Assembly (NCBI GenBank): GCA_902464295.1
Contig: CABQIW010000011.1
Location: 1-47,365 of the forward strand
Direction of reading: 5' to 3'
DNA from: an uncultured Eggerthella sp.
Lineage (GTDB): Bacteria; Actinomycetota; Coriobacteriia; Coriobacteriales; Eggerthellaceae
Length of the DNA stretch: 47,365 bases
This document shows, one piece after another, positions 24,688 to 32,824 of the stretch. The first letter of the stretch is position 1. Each line of letters starts with the position of its first letter. The translations under genes and the position numbers were made by a program. Under the pieces are notes generated by a model. It was not told where the DNA came from, ran no database searches, and saw only the letters and a program-made list of their open reading frames with translations.

Positions 24688-25707
24688 ATGAAGATAATCT
24701 CCTTTGCCGTGCCGTGCTTCAACTCGGCAGACTATATGGAAAAATGCGTGTACTCCTTGTTGCCCCTGGGTGACGATATCGAGATCATCCTCGTTGACGA
24801 TGGTTCCACGAAGGACAACACGGCAGAGATCTGCGATCGCCTTGTGGCCGAGCATCCGAATGTGATCCGCGCGATCCATCAGGAAAACGCTGGGCATGGC
24901 GGCGCGGTGAATGCCGGTCTTGCTGCAGCTGAGGGCCTTTACTTCAAGGTGGTTGATTCCGACGATTGGCTGGACGAAGAAGCCATGGAGACCATCATGG
25001 CCTTCATCCGTTCGCAGGCAGATCTTGCCGAGCCGACCGACCTGGTGATCTCGAATTATGTCTATGAGAAAGTCTATGAAGGCAAGAGTATTTCGATGGG
25101 ATATCGCAATGTCTTTCCTGAGAACAAGATCTTCGGCTGGGATGATATCGGACATTTTCACCTTTCGCAGTACCTCTTGATGCATTCGGTCATTTACCGC
25201 ACGGCGCTTCTGAAGGAGATCGGTCTTAAGCTCCCTCACCATTGCTTCTATGTTGATAACATCTTCGTGTACGTGCCGCTCGCTCATGTGAAGAGCATGG
25301 TCTACTTTGACGTGGATACCTATCGCTATTTCATCGGGCGCGAAGATCAGTCGGTCAACGAAAAGGTCATGCTTTCTCGTATCGATCAGCAACTTCGCAT
25401 CACGAAAGAGATGATCGATGCGGTCGATCTGGATGCGATCGAGAACAAGAAGCTCCAGCATTACCTCTACAACTATCTTTCGATGATGCTCTGCATCTGC
25501 TCAGTATTCTTGCGTATGGAGGATACGCCTGAGAACGAAGAGAAGCGCAAAGGACTCTGGGTCTACTTGCGTGAAGCGAACCCGCGTTCCTATCGCCAGT
25601 TGCGCAAGACCTTCTTGAACCTTTCAACCAATCTGCCGACGGTCTTGGGAAGGCAGGTTGCCCTTCACGGGTATCGCATCGCTCAACGCATGTTCAAGTT
25701 CAATTAA
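24688..25707 (+). CDS. Family 2 glycosyltransferase
   Basis: GT-A fold glycosyltransferase of 339 residues that would add a sugar from a nucleotide donor to a cell-surface polymer or lipid. N-terminal FAVPCFNSADYMEKCVYSLL and IILVDDGSTKDNT hold the nucleotide-binding aspartates, AGHGGAVNAGLAAAEG is typical, and VVDSDDWLDEEAM carries the D-x-D metal motif. No membrane helices are evident, so it acts at the cytosolic face. It is a single gene, not in a polysaccharide cluster, so donor, acceptor and pathway cannot be assigned. Start at the ATG at 24688 with GAAGG upstream; convergent with dinB. Confidence 0.85.
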   Translation: MKIISFAVPCFNSADYMEKCVYSLLPLGDDIEIILVDDGSTKDNTAEICDRLVAEHPNVIRAIHQENAGHGGAVNAGLAAAEGLYFKVVDSDDWLDEEAMETIMAFIRSQADLAEPTDLVISNYVYEKVYEGKSISMGYRNVFPENKIFGWDDIGHFHLSQYLLMHSVIYRTALLKEIGLKLPHHCFYVDNIFVYVPLAHVKSMVYFDVDTYRYFIGREDQSVNEKVMLSRIDQQLRITKEMIDAVDLDAIENKKLQHYLYNYLSMMLCICSVFLRMEDTPENEEKRKGLWVYLREANPRSYRQLRKTFLNLSTNLPTVLGRQVALHGYRIAQRMFKFN

Positions 25708-25737
25708 CGAGCGGGTGTCGCGAAGGGATGCGCGCGC

Positions 25738-25838
25738 CTAGCGATCGAGCAGCATGAAGGGTCGTGCACGACTAACGATCAAGCAGCGCGAAAGTCGCGT
25801 TCAGCTACCGATCGAGGTATTCAGTAGGATTGTTCGAT
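25738..25838 (-). repeat. Three imperfect 33-34 base tandem units at the dinB 3' end
   Basis: Units begin at 25738, 25772 and 25805 on the + strand with CTAGCGATCGAG, CTAACGATCAAG and CTACCGATCGAG. Read on the reverse strand, each would end in a Leu-Asp-Arg-stop pattern; the unit at 25805 contains the actual dinB stop. The other two lie beyond it, suggesting duplication of the gene's end. Confidence 0.5.
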
Positions 25839-27097
25839 GAGCTGCGTGTCGTTCGTTCGCGCGAAGCGATCTCATGTCCAAAGCGCAGCGAATGGTCGCC
25901 GAACTTCTCTGCGATCAAGTCTTTTGCATCGAGCAATGCTGCCTTCTCTTCTGCATGAGCAAGAAGTGGGGATGTGGCATGCTTCTCGTTGAGGTCGTCG
26001 TCGAAGAGGCGTTCTTGTACTACGGATCCGTCAAACCCGCTCACACCTACTCCTACCAGGCGCAATAATATTCCTGGGCTCCATACTTCATCGAGCATGT
26101 CATAGAGGTGGGGAAGCCACGTGAGCTCATTGGTTCCAAGGTTGGCGATCTTTCGCTGGCAGGTATGGATCTTTAGGTTCTCATAGCGCACTTTCAAATG
26201 AAGTGTGGTGCCTTCTAGGCTTTTCTTACGCAGCCGCCTTCCAACCTTGTGCGCAGCTGAAGCGATGAGCGATTCGATATCATGGCGGTCATCCAAGCTC
26301 ACTGCCACGCTGATCTCGTTCGAGACAGATTTGGCTGGCTCGCGCTCCTCCAGGACCGGCGTATCGATACCGAGCGCACGGTCGCGGATCTTCTGGGCAT
26401 TCTTGCCGAATACCTTCTTCAGGATGCCCGTATCGGCTTCTGCGAGTTCTCCAAGCGTGCGGATGCGATAGTCCTTCAGCTGCTTTTGCGCCACAGGGCC
26501 GATGCCGCTCATTGCGCCCACAGGAAGCGGTGCGAGAAAAGCCCGTTCAGTGCCTGGATAGACGACCGTTATGCCATGAGGCTTATCAAGATCGGATGCG
26601 ATCTTGCTCACTGCTTTCGAGGTGCCAACGCCGATCGAGCAAGTGATGCCCAGCTCATCGACGCGCTGTTGGATCTCACGAGCGATCTTAACGGGGTGGG
26701 TCCTGTTCACCCGTGTAGGGCTCACATCAAGGAACGCCTCATCAATGCTTACTTGCTGCAAATGGGGAGAATAGCTTTGCAATATGTCCATGACCTGCTG
26801 CGACACTTCTGCATAGCGTGCATGGCTGCCTGCGGTCCAAATGGCATTGGGGCACAGACGCGCCGCGGTGCTCGAGGGCATGGCGGAATGCACGCCGTAT
26901 TTGCGCGCTTCGTAGGAGGCGGTCGAGACCACGCCACGTTTGGTGGGGTCGCCCCCTACGATGACGGGCTTGCCGCGCCACTCGGGGTGATCGTGCTGCT
27001 CAACGGAAGCGAAGAACGCATCGAGGTCCACGAGCAAGATCGCAGGTCCGCGCCATTCCTCCAAATCGGTAGAATCTGTCGATAGGTTATTTGCCAC
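25805..27097 (-). CDS. dinB: DNA polymerase IV (Y family)
   Basis: Error-prone lesion-bypass polymerase. 430 residues, GTG start at 27097. Catalytic DLDAFFASVEQ near residue 24 and SIDEAFLDV near residue 118 supply the three metal-binding carboxylates; a steric-gate-like residue and the YEARKYGVHSAM finger segment follow. Thumb helix-hairpin-helix elements lie around MSGIGPVAQKQLKDYRIRTLGEL, and the little-finger domain after that. Near the C-terminus QERLF fits the beta-clamp-binding pattern QxxLF, then a variable tail. No ribosome binding site precedes the GTG, and a -10 element lies six bases upstream, suggesting a leaderless mRNA. Confidence 0.94.
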   Translation of the reverse strand: MANNLSTDSTDLEEWRGPAILLVDLDAFFASVEQHDHPEWRGKPVIVGGDPTKRGVVSTASYEARKYGVHSAMPSSTAARLCPNAIWTAGSHARYAEVSQQVMDILQSYSPHLQQVSIDEAFLDVSPTRVNRTHPVKIAREIQQRVDELGITCSIGVGTSKAVSKIASDLDKPHGITVVYPGTERAFLAPLPVGAMSGIGPVAQKQLKDYRIRTLGELAEADTGILKKVFGKNAQKIRDRALGIDTPVLEEREPAKSVSNEISVAVSLDDRHDIESLIASAAHKVGRRLRKKSLEGTTLHLKVRYENLKIHTCQRKIANLGTNELTWLPHLYDMLDEVWSPGILLRLVGVGVSGFDGSVVQERLFDDDLNEKHATSPLLAHAEEKAALLDAKDLIAEKFGDHSLRFGHEIASRERTTRSSSNNPTEYLDR

Positions 27098-27103
27098 AAA
27101 GTC

Positions 27104-27132
27104 AGTCTAACATGCACGCAAGGCTGTGTTTA
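27104..27132 (-). promoter_or_regulatory. Promoter for a probable leaderless dinB mRNA
   Basis: On the reverse strand TAAACA (-35) and TAGACT (-10) are separated by 17 bases, and the -10 ends six bases before the dinB GTG, placing the transcript start at the G of the start codon. No LexA-type or other operator is recognised with confidence. Confidence 0.55.
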
Positions 27133-27185
27133 TGTGTTAGGGTATTGCTTCGCGGTATTTATAGGAAGCAAGAAAGCATTGGTGT

Positions 27186-28316
27186 ATGCCAAGTTTCAAC
27201 GTTTTGACAGATGTTATCGGGGGGCAGGATCGTGCCTCGAGTGAGGACACCACTCTACCGTATGACATCCGTGCAGAGATCGACTGGCACGATTTCGCCT
27301 GTACCGCCAATCCGCTTGGCACCCCCGAACGCATCAAAGATGCCATCGCTTCTGCGATCGCTGAAGGTGCGATGACGTTCAGGCCTGATAAAGCAGGCGT
27401 GCATCTGAGCAACAATCTGGCGCGCTACTACGAGATCTCGCCCGAATGCTTCCTGGTGGGCACGAGCCCGTCTTCGCTTATCGCTGATATCGCACAAGCG
27501 TATCGTCCGTGCAATGTGGGCATACCTACGCCTGCGCCTACTGAATATTATCTTGCTGTTGCTAACGTTGGTCACAATCCGGTCAAGCTCATGAACGCGT
27601 ACTCGCTCTCTGCGGTCGAGCCTCAGGTGGCCGTGCAGAATGGTGTGCGGTTCGAGGCAGCGGTGCTGGGTAACCCCAGTTTCCCGTGCGCGCGTTTGCT
27701 CTCAGAGCGCACGCTCGATCGCTATATCGATCATTGCAACTGGGTCATCGTGGACGAGAGCAGCGTCACGCTCACCATGGGCGGCGATTCGTTCGTCACG
27801 CGTGCTTACAAGCAAGAGAATCTCATCGTCATCCGCAACCTTTCCGAAGAGCTCGGCATGCCAGGCATTCCGCTCAGCTATGCGATCGGGCACCCCGACA
27901 CCATCAAGCTCATCCGCCAATTCACCGACGGCACCTCCATCGGCATGTTCCACGAGATCGTGGCGCAGCAGCTTCCGTATCTAGGCGATTACCAGGAGCG
28001 CACCAACACGCTCATCGACAAGGAGATTCCCTGGGTGCAATGCATGCTCAGCCTCATCCCAGGCATTCGAGTGTTCCCTTCAGAAGCTAATTTCGTCATG
28101 TGTGCGCTCGAAGAACGTGCAGCACGTGATTTCGGCATCGCTGATGCGACCGATCTGGTCGTGCGTTTGCAAACGGCGGGCTTTGGCTTGCGTGACCTTA
28201 CGGGCATTCCGGGCATCGAGGCGAATCGTTATTTCTTAGTGTGCATTCGCTCACATGAAGAGAACGAGAAGCTCATTCAAACGCTGCGCAGCATCATCGT
28301 CGAGCGTCCGTATTGA
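27186..28316 (+). CDS. HisC/CobD-like aminotransferase-fold protein lacking the PLP lysine
   Basis: 376 residues with the layout of class I/II aminotransferases: TANPLG at residues 40-45 (substrate loop), the large-domain start VGTSPSSLIADIAQAY, and VIVDES at 187-192. The PLP-binding lysine, expected in the SKxxGLAGLR motif, is missing: the segment reads LSEELGMPGIPLSY, so residue 221 is glutamate, and the phosphate-binding arginine is proline at 229. The usual NPNNPTG is NPSFPCA. The frame is intact and well conserved elsewhere, so this looks like a deliberate non-PLP protein rather than a decaying gene. Its role is unknown. Not part of a histidine or cobalamin cluster; divergent from dinB. 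Confidence 0.75.
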   Translation: MPSFNVLTDVIGGQDRASSEDTTLPYDIRAEIDWHDFACTANPLGTPERIKDAIASAIAEGAMTFRPDKAGVHLSNNLARYYEISPECFLVGTSPSSLIADIAQAYRPCNVGIPTPAPTEYYLAVANVGHNPVKLMNAYSLSAVEPQVAVQNGVRFEAAVLGNPSFPCARLLSERTLDRYIDHCNWVIVDESSVTLTMGGDSFVTRAYKQENLIVIRNLSEELGMPGIPLSYAIGHPDTIKLIRQFTDGTSIGMFHEIVAQQLPYLGDYQERTNTLIDKEIPWVQCMLSLIPGIRVFPSEANFVMCALEERAARDFGIADATDLVVRLQTAGFGLRDLTGIPGIEANRYFLVCIRSHEENEKLIQTLRSIIVERPY

Positions 28317-28353
28317 GCGCGCTCGTACGAGCTTGGATCAAAGACCAAAACCA

Positions 28354-28385
28354 AAAGGCGCGTCTTCAGGTCAAGGCGCGCCTTT
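28354..28385. terminator. Bidirectional terminator between aminotransferase-like gene and degV
   Basis: AAAGGCGCG (28354-28362) pairs with CGCGCCTTT (28377-28385) over nine perfect pairs; flanks are T-rich on the + strand and, read on the reverse strand, TTTTGG. It separates convergent genes. Confidence 0.75.
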
Positions 28386-28423
28386 GTTGTGTGCTTCTTT
28401 GAATCTGCGGGTCTAGCGATGGT

Positions 28424-29296
28424 CTAGCGGTGGCTTCCCAGGAAGAAGAACGCGAGCGTGCCGGGCCCTGAATGCGCACCGATCACCGGATCGACATAGT
28501 TGATGATGAACTTTTGCGGACCGTATTCATCCTCGATCATCTTCTTTAGTGTGAGCGCGTCATCGATGCAATCGCCGTGCGAGATGGCGAGCGTCTGATC
28601 GGAAAGTGGTTCGGTGAAGGTCTCTTTGAAGTGTTCGAACAAACGACGGATGCTCTTCATGCGCCCGCGCGTCTTCTCAACAGGGATCAAGCGGCCTTCG
28701 TCGTCGACATGGAGCACGGGCTTGATGTTCAGCAGGCTGCCAGCGAACGCTGCCGTTCTCGAAACGCGTCCGCCACGGTAGAGGAACATGAGATCGTCAA
28801 CCGTGAACCAGTGGCACATGTGCAGCAGGTTCTCACGTACCCAGCTGGCAACCTCGTCGATCGTCTTGCCCTCTGCGCGCATCTGTGCAGCGTAGTAGAC
28901 CAGAAGCCCTTGACCGAGCGAGGCGGCAAGCGTATCGATCGCGATGAACGTGCGATCGGGATAGTTCTTCACTAGGTCGTTACCGAGGAGGCGGATCGCT
29001 TCATAGGTGCCTGAAAGCGCGCTCGAGAAGCCAAGGTAGAGCACGTCGTTTCCCGATTCGAAGATCGCCTTCAGTTCAGCTTCAGTATCTTTGAGGTTGG
29101 GAAGGGAAGTGGTGAACACCTTGCCTTCACGCATGTGCGTATAGAATTGCTGAAGGTCGGTGACCTCGCCTTTAAGGTAGCTTTGATGCTGTTCTTCACC
29201 GATCATGAAGACCAGCGGGAAGATCGTCAGATCGAGATCATCGATGATATCTTCGGGAAGATTGCAGCAGGAGTCGGTTGCGATTTTGAATGTCAT
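28424..29296 (-). CDS. DegV family fatty-acid-binding protein
   Basis: DegV/FakB family protein, 290 residues from the ATG at 29296 with GAAAGG upstream. FKIATDSCCNLPEDII is the family's opening, TTSLPNL and LYLGFSSALSGTYEAI form the fatty-acid carboxylate site, and a C-terminal HSGPGTLAFFFLG is the conserved end. Family knowledge: binds a fatty acid for phosphorylation by FakA, which is not encoded here. The upstream frame to 29326 is not supported by a ribosome binding site. Divergent from ileS with overlapping promoter regions. Confidence 0.9.
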   Translation of the reverse strand: MTFKIATDSCCNLPEDIIDDLDLTIFPLVFMIGEEQHQSYLKGEVTDLQQFYTHMREGKVFTTSLPNLKDTEAELKAIFESGNDVLYLGFSSALSGTYEAIRLLGNDLVKNYPDRTFIAIDTLAASLGQGLLVYYAAQMRAEGKTIDEVASWVRENLLHMCHWFTVDDLMFLYRGGRVSRTAAFAGSLLNIKPVLHVDDEGRLIPVEKTRGRMKSIRRLFEHFKETFTEPLSDQTLAISHGDCIDDALTLKKMIEDEYGPQKFIINYVDPVIGAHSGPGTLAFFFLGSHR

Positions 29297-29368
29297 CTGT
29301 TCGAGACCTTTCGAGTATGTGAACAATTTGGTCCGAACTGGCGATATGCGCTCGTCTAAACCCTACTC

Positions 29369-29374
29369 ATTATA
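29369..29374 (-). promoter_or_regulatory. -10 element of degV-family gene
   Basis: Consensus TATAAT on the reverse strand, about 70 bases before the start. It faces the ileS -10 at 29399-29404, with only 24 bases between, so the two promoters overlap. -35 poor. Confidence 0.45.
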
Positions 29375-29398
29375 GTAGTTTTGTGCGTAGTTACGCGT

Positions 29399-29404
29399 TA
29401 TAAT
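29399..29404 (+). promoter_or_regulatory. -10 element of ileS
   Basis: Consensus TATAAT 54 bases before the ileS GTG; a start near 29411 gives a leader of under 50 bases, too short for a T-box. The -35 is weak (TAGTTT). Confidence 0.5.
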
Positions 29405-29458
29405 CAGATAGTTTATTTCCGCGAACACCCGAAAAGATCGTTCAAGAAAGGTCATGTC

Positions 29459-32284
29459 GTGACGAACAGTTACAAAGAAACCATGAATTTGCCCGAAACT
29501 GATTTTCCGATGCGAGGCAATCTCCCGAAGAATGAGCCTGCCCGCCTTCAGTTTTGGAACGACATCGACATTTACCATAAGGTGCTCGAAAAGAACAAGG
29601 ACGCTCGTCCGTTCATCCTGCACGATGGCCCTCCCTATGCCAATGGCCCTATTCACCTGGGGCATTCTTTCAACAAGATCCTGAAAGATTTCGTGAACAA
29701 GACCCATGCGCAACGCGGCTACTTCACGCCCTACATTCCTGGATGGGATTGCCATGGCCAGCCGATCGAGCACATGGTCGAGGTCACGCTCGGCCCCGAC
29801 AAGATGGCCAAGATCGATCAGCCTACGCTTCGTCGTCTGTGCCGCGAATGGGCGGAGAAGTACGTGAATATCCAGCGCGAAGGCTTCAAGCGCCTTGGTG
29901 TCAATGCTGATTGGGATCACCCGTATCTCACGTTCACGCATGATTACGAAGCCGGCAACGTCGAGATCTTCAAAGCGATGTATCTGAACGGTTCGGTCTA
30001 TCGTGGCCGCAAGCCCATTCACTGGTGCAAGAACTGCCACACCGCACTTGCAGAAGCAGAGATCGAATACGGAGATGAGACCTCGCCTTCCATCTTCGTG
30101 AACTTCAAGCTCGACACGGTTCCACCCGCCTTCGAAGCAGCAGGTGTCACTTCACCGGTCTTCGTGCTCATCTGGACCACTACGCCTTGGACGCTGCCGG
30201 CGAATGCGGCGGTCTGCTTGGCACCTGAAGCGGACTACATCATGGTTCGTACGGCCGATTTCACTACCATCCTTGCTTACGACCTGCTCGAAGATGTTGC
30301 TGAAACAGCGGGCTGGGAAGACTATGAGCTTATTCGCGATGCGAGCGGGGAAGTGGTGAGCGTGAAGGGCAAGGAGCTCTGCGGCGCCACGTATACCTGT
30401 CCTATTCGCCAGGATCTTAAGGGCATGATCATCTATGGCAATCATGTCACGCTCGACTCTGGTACCGGTGCGGTCCACACGGCTCCTGGTCATGGTCAGG
30501 ACGACTACCTGGTCGGCCTTGAATTCGATCTTCCGATCCTCATGCCTGTCGACGATAATGGTGTGCTCACCGACGAAGCAGGTCCTTTTGCGGGCCTCGA
30601 TGTGGATGAGGCTAACCCGCGCATCATCGAATGGCTGCGCGAGCAGGGCGTTCTCGTTGCCCATGTCGATATCGTTCACAGCTATCCGCATTGCTGGCGC
30701 TGTCATCAGCCGGTCATCTTCCGTGCGACCGATCAATGGTTTGTTTCCATGGATAAGAACGATCTGCGCACGCAGGCGCTGAAAGCGATCAACGAAGACG
30801 TGCAATGGGTTCCTGAGTGGGCCAAGAATCGCATCGGTTCCATGGTCGCCGAACGTCCCGACTGGTGCATCTCGCGCCAGCGCTCTTGGGGTGTGCCCAT
30901 TCCGGTCTTCAAGTGCGCGAAGTGCGGTAATACGGTCGCCACGGCAGAGACTTTCGATGCGGTCATCAAGCTCTTCGAAGAGAAGGGCTCCGATGCTTGG
31001 TTCACCGAGAGCCCTAAGGATTACCTTCCTGCTGGAACGGCTTGCGAGGTGTGCGGCTGCACCGATCTCGTTCCCGAATCCGACATCTTGGACGTGTGGT
31101 GGGAAAGCGGCGTTTCGCATACCTCGGTTTGCAAGAAGCGTCCTGGTCTGCGTTTCCCGGCCGATCTCTATCTTGAAGGTTCCGACCAGCATCGTGGCTG
31201 GTTCCAGTCTTCGCTGCTCACGTCTATCGGCGCCTATGAAACGGCGCCCTATAAAGCGGTCATGCACTGTGGCTTCACGGTGGACGAGAATGGCCACAAG
31301 ATGTCGAAGTCGCTTGGCAACGGCATCGATCCTGCTGAGGTCATGGACAAGTACGGCGCTGACGTGCTGCGCTTGTGGGTTGCGAGCGTCGATTATTCTC
31401 AAGATGTGAGCATCTCGCAGGACATCTTGAAGCGCACCTCCGATACCTATCGTCGTTTCCGCAACACCTTCCGTTTCCTGCTCGGCGTTCTGAACGATTT
31501 CTCGCGTGACGATGCGGTCGTTGAGTGGGATCAGCTTGAACCGTTCGATCAGTGGGCGCTCGTTCGCTTGGGCCGTTTGCTCGATGAAGTGAACGAAGCG
31601 TACGATAACTTCAAGTTCCATCATGTGTACCGCTTGATCTACGATTATGTGGTCGGCGACCTTTCGGCAGTTTATTTGGATGCGCTCAAGGATCGTCTCT
31701 ATTCCGATGCTCCCGATGCGCGCTCGCGTCGCAGCGCTCAAACAGTGCTTGCGAACGTGCTCGAAGTGCTCGTGCGTCTGCTCACGCCCATCATCAGCTT
31801 CACGACTGAAGAGGTGTGGCAGAACTACCCGAAGGGTCTGGCAGAATCGCAGGATCATCCAATCAGCGTGCAGCTTGCTGGCTGGCCTGAGCGCGGGAAT
31901 TTCGTGCCGCTCATTCCTGAGCACGAAGCAGAGCGCATTGAGAAGCGCTTCGAAGTGGTGCTCGCATTCCGCGATGAAGTGACCAAGGCGCTCGAAGAGA
32001 AGCGCGTTGAGAAAGCCATCAACAAGAGCCAGGAAGCAGTGGTAAGAGCAACGGTGCCGCAGGCAGAATACGATGTGCTCACCGATTTCAGCGAGGACTT
32101 CTTCGAAGAATTGCTCATCGTGAGCAAGGTCGCCTTCGAGCGTGGCGATGAGCTTACGGTCGAGATCTCCATATCCGATCTCGATAAATGCCCACGCTGC
32201 TGGAACTTCCGGGTACTGGGTGGCAATCCGCATCATCCCGATGTATGCGAGCGCTGTGGCGATGCGCTCGATGCTATTGGATAG
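29459..32284 (+). CDS. ileS: Isoleucyl-tRNA synthetase
   Basis: Class I synthetase charging tRNA-Ile. 941 residues. I take the GTG at 29459 because AAAGG lies seven bases upstream; a longer frame from 29381 runs over the -10 promoter element. HIGH motif in PYANGPIHLGHS, KMSKS in KMSKSLGNGIDP, the editing domain (CP1) with WTTTPWTLPAN, and the C-terminal zinc site CPRCWNF and CERCGDAL. Type typical of bacteria other than the eukaryote-like mupirocin-resistant form, judging by the zinc-containing C-terminus. The TAG stop is in the same frame as the lspA coding region that follows. Confidence 0.97.
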   Translation: MTNSYKETMNLPETDFPMRGNLPKNEPARLQFWNDIDIYHKVLEKNKDARPFILHDGPPYANGPIHLGHSFNKILKDFVNKTHAQRGYFTPYIPGWDCHGQPIEHMVEVTLGPDKMAKIDQPTLRRLCREWAEKYVNIQREGFKRLGVNADWDHPYLTFTHDYEAGNVEIFKAMYLNGSVYRGRKPIHWCKNCHTALAEAEIEYGDETSPSIFVNFKLDTVPPAFEAAGVTSPVFVLIWTTTPWTLPANAAVCLAPEADYIMVRTADFTTILAYDLLEDVAETAGWEDYELIRDASGEVVSVKGKELCGATYTCPIRQDLKGMIIYGNHVTLDSGTGAVHTAPGHGQDDYLVGLEFDLPILMPVDDNGVLTDEAGPFAGLDVDEANPRIIEWLREQGVLVAHVDIVHSYPHCWRCHQPVIFRATDQWFVSMDKNDLRTQALKAINEDVQWVPEWAKNRIGSMVAERPDWCISRQRSWGVPIPVFKCAKCGNTVATAETFDAVIKLFEEKGSDAWFTESPKDYLPAGTACEVCGCTDLVPESDILDVWWESGVSHTSVCKKRPGLRFPADLYLEGSDQHRGWFQSSLLTSIGAYETAPYKAVMHCGFTVDENGHKMSKSLGNGIDPAEVMDKYGADVLRLWVASVDYSQDVSISQDILKRTSDTYRRFRNTFRFLLGVLNDFSRDDAVVEWDQLEPFDQWALVRLGRLLDEVNEAYDNFKFHHVYRLIYDYVVGDLSAVYLDALKDRLYSDAPDARSRRSAQTVLANVLEVLVRLLTPIISFTTEEVWQNYPKGLAESQDHPISVQLAGWPERGNFVPLIPEHEAERIEKRFEVVLAFRDEVTKALEEKRVEKAINKSQEAVVRATVPQAEYDVLTDFSEDFFEELLIVSKVAFERGDELTVEISISDLDKCPRCWNFRVLGGNPHHPDVCERCGDALDAIG

Positions 32285-32341
32285 GATCGCGGCATTTCGC
32301 TCAACGAACGACAATCGAGCAAAGCACGACGCAACTACCTC

Positions 32342-32812
32342 TTGTTCGGGGTGGTGGTCGTGCTTTGGTGTGTTTGCGACCAGATAGTGAAGGTCTACAT
32401 GGAAGCGCAAACGCCAAGCACCGCACTCGTTCCTGCGATCGATGGCGTTGTTGGCTTTCGTCTCGTTCATAATTTCGGCGCAGCGTGGGGTTCGTTCTCA
32501 GGTATGGTCGTCGTGCTCGCTATCGTGAGCATCGTGCTCTGCGCGATCATCTTGGCCTACATGATCTATGTGGCCAAAGAAGCTTCGGTGTTGGAAACGG
32601 TGGGTCTTGCGCTCATCTTCGCAGGAGGCTTGGGAAATATGATCGATAGGCTCGTGCGCGGCTACGTGGTCGATTTCATCGAGCCGCTCTTCATCGATTT
32701 TCCGAATTTCAATATTGCTGATGCGGGGATCACCTGCGGTATCATATGTGTGCTCATCGCATTCATCATCAAATTCCTTGCCGCAGCGAAGCATGAGGAA
32801 CACAGCGAATAG
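32342..32812 (+). CDS. lspA: Lipoprotein signal peptidase (start uncertain)
   Basis: Membrane aspartic protease that removes signal peptides from prolipoproteins. Catalytic aspartates are in GLGNMIDRL and FNIADAG, and VCDQIVK is the N-terminal signature; four hydrophobic segments. The first standard start (TTG at 32342) leaves only 11 residues before DQ, too short for the first membrane helix, and has no ribosome binding site. In the same frame upstream lies a family-like basic stretch reading SSKARRNYLL, back to the ileS stop at 32282-32284. The only near-start codon there is ATT at 32294, seven bases after AGGA. So a rare ATT start or readthrough from ileS is possible. Protein identity is sure, start is not. 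Confidence 0.88.
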   Translation: MFGVVVVLWCVCDQIVKVYMEAQTPSTALVPAIDGVVGFRLVHNFGAAWGSFSGMVVVLAIVSIVLCAIILAYMIYVAKEASVLETVGLALIFAGGLGNMIDRLVRGYVVDFIEPLFIDFPNFNIADAGITCGIICVLIAFIIKFLAAAKHEEHSE

Positions 32813-32824
32813 GAGGCGAATTCC

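Noticed and set aside
29327..29458. A T-box leader for ileS
   Set aside because: The promoter leaves fewer than 50 leader bases and no T-box sequence or terminator is present.
30152..32470. A 772-codon open frame on the strand opposite ileS
   Set aside because: It mirrors ileS codon by codon, has no recognisable domain, is rich in Arg/His/Asp/Ile as expected from antisense reading of this codon usage, and has no ribosome binding site.
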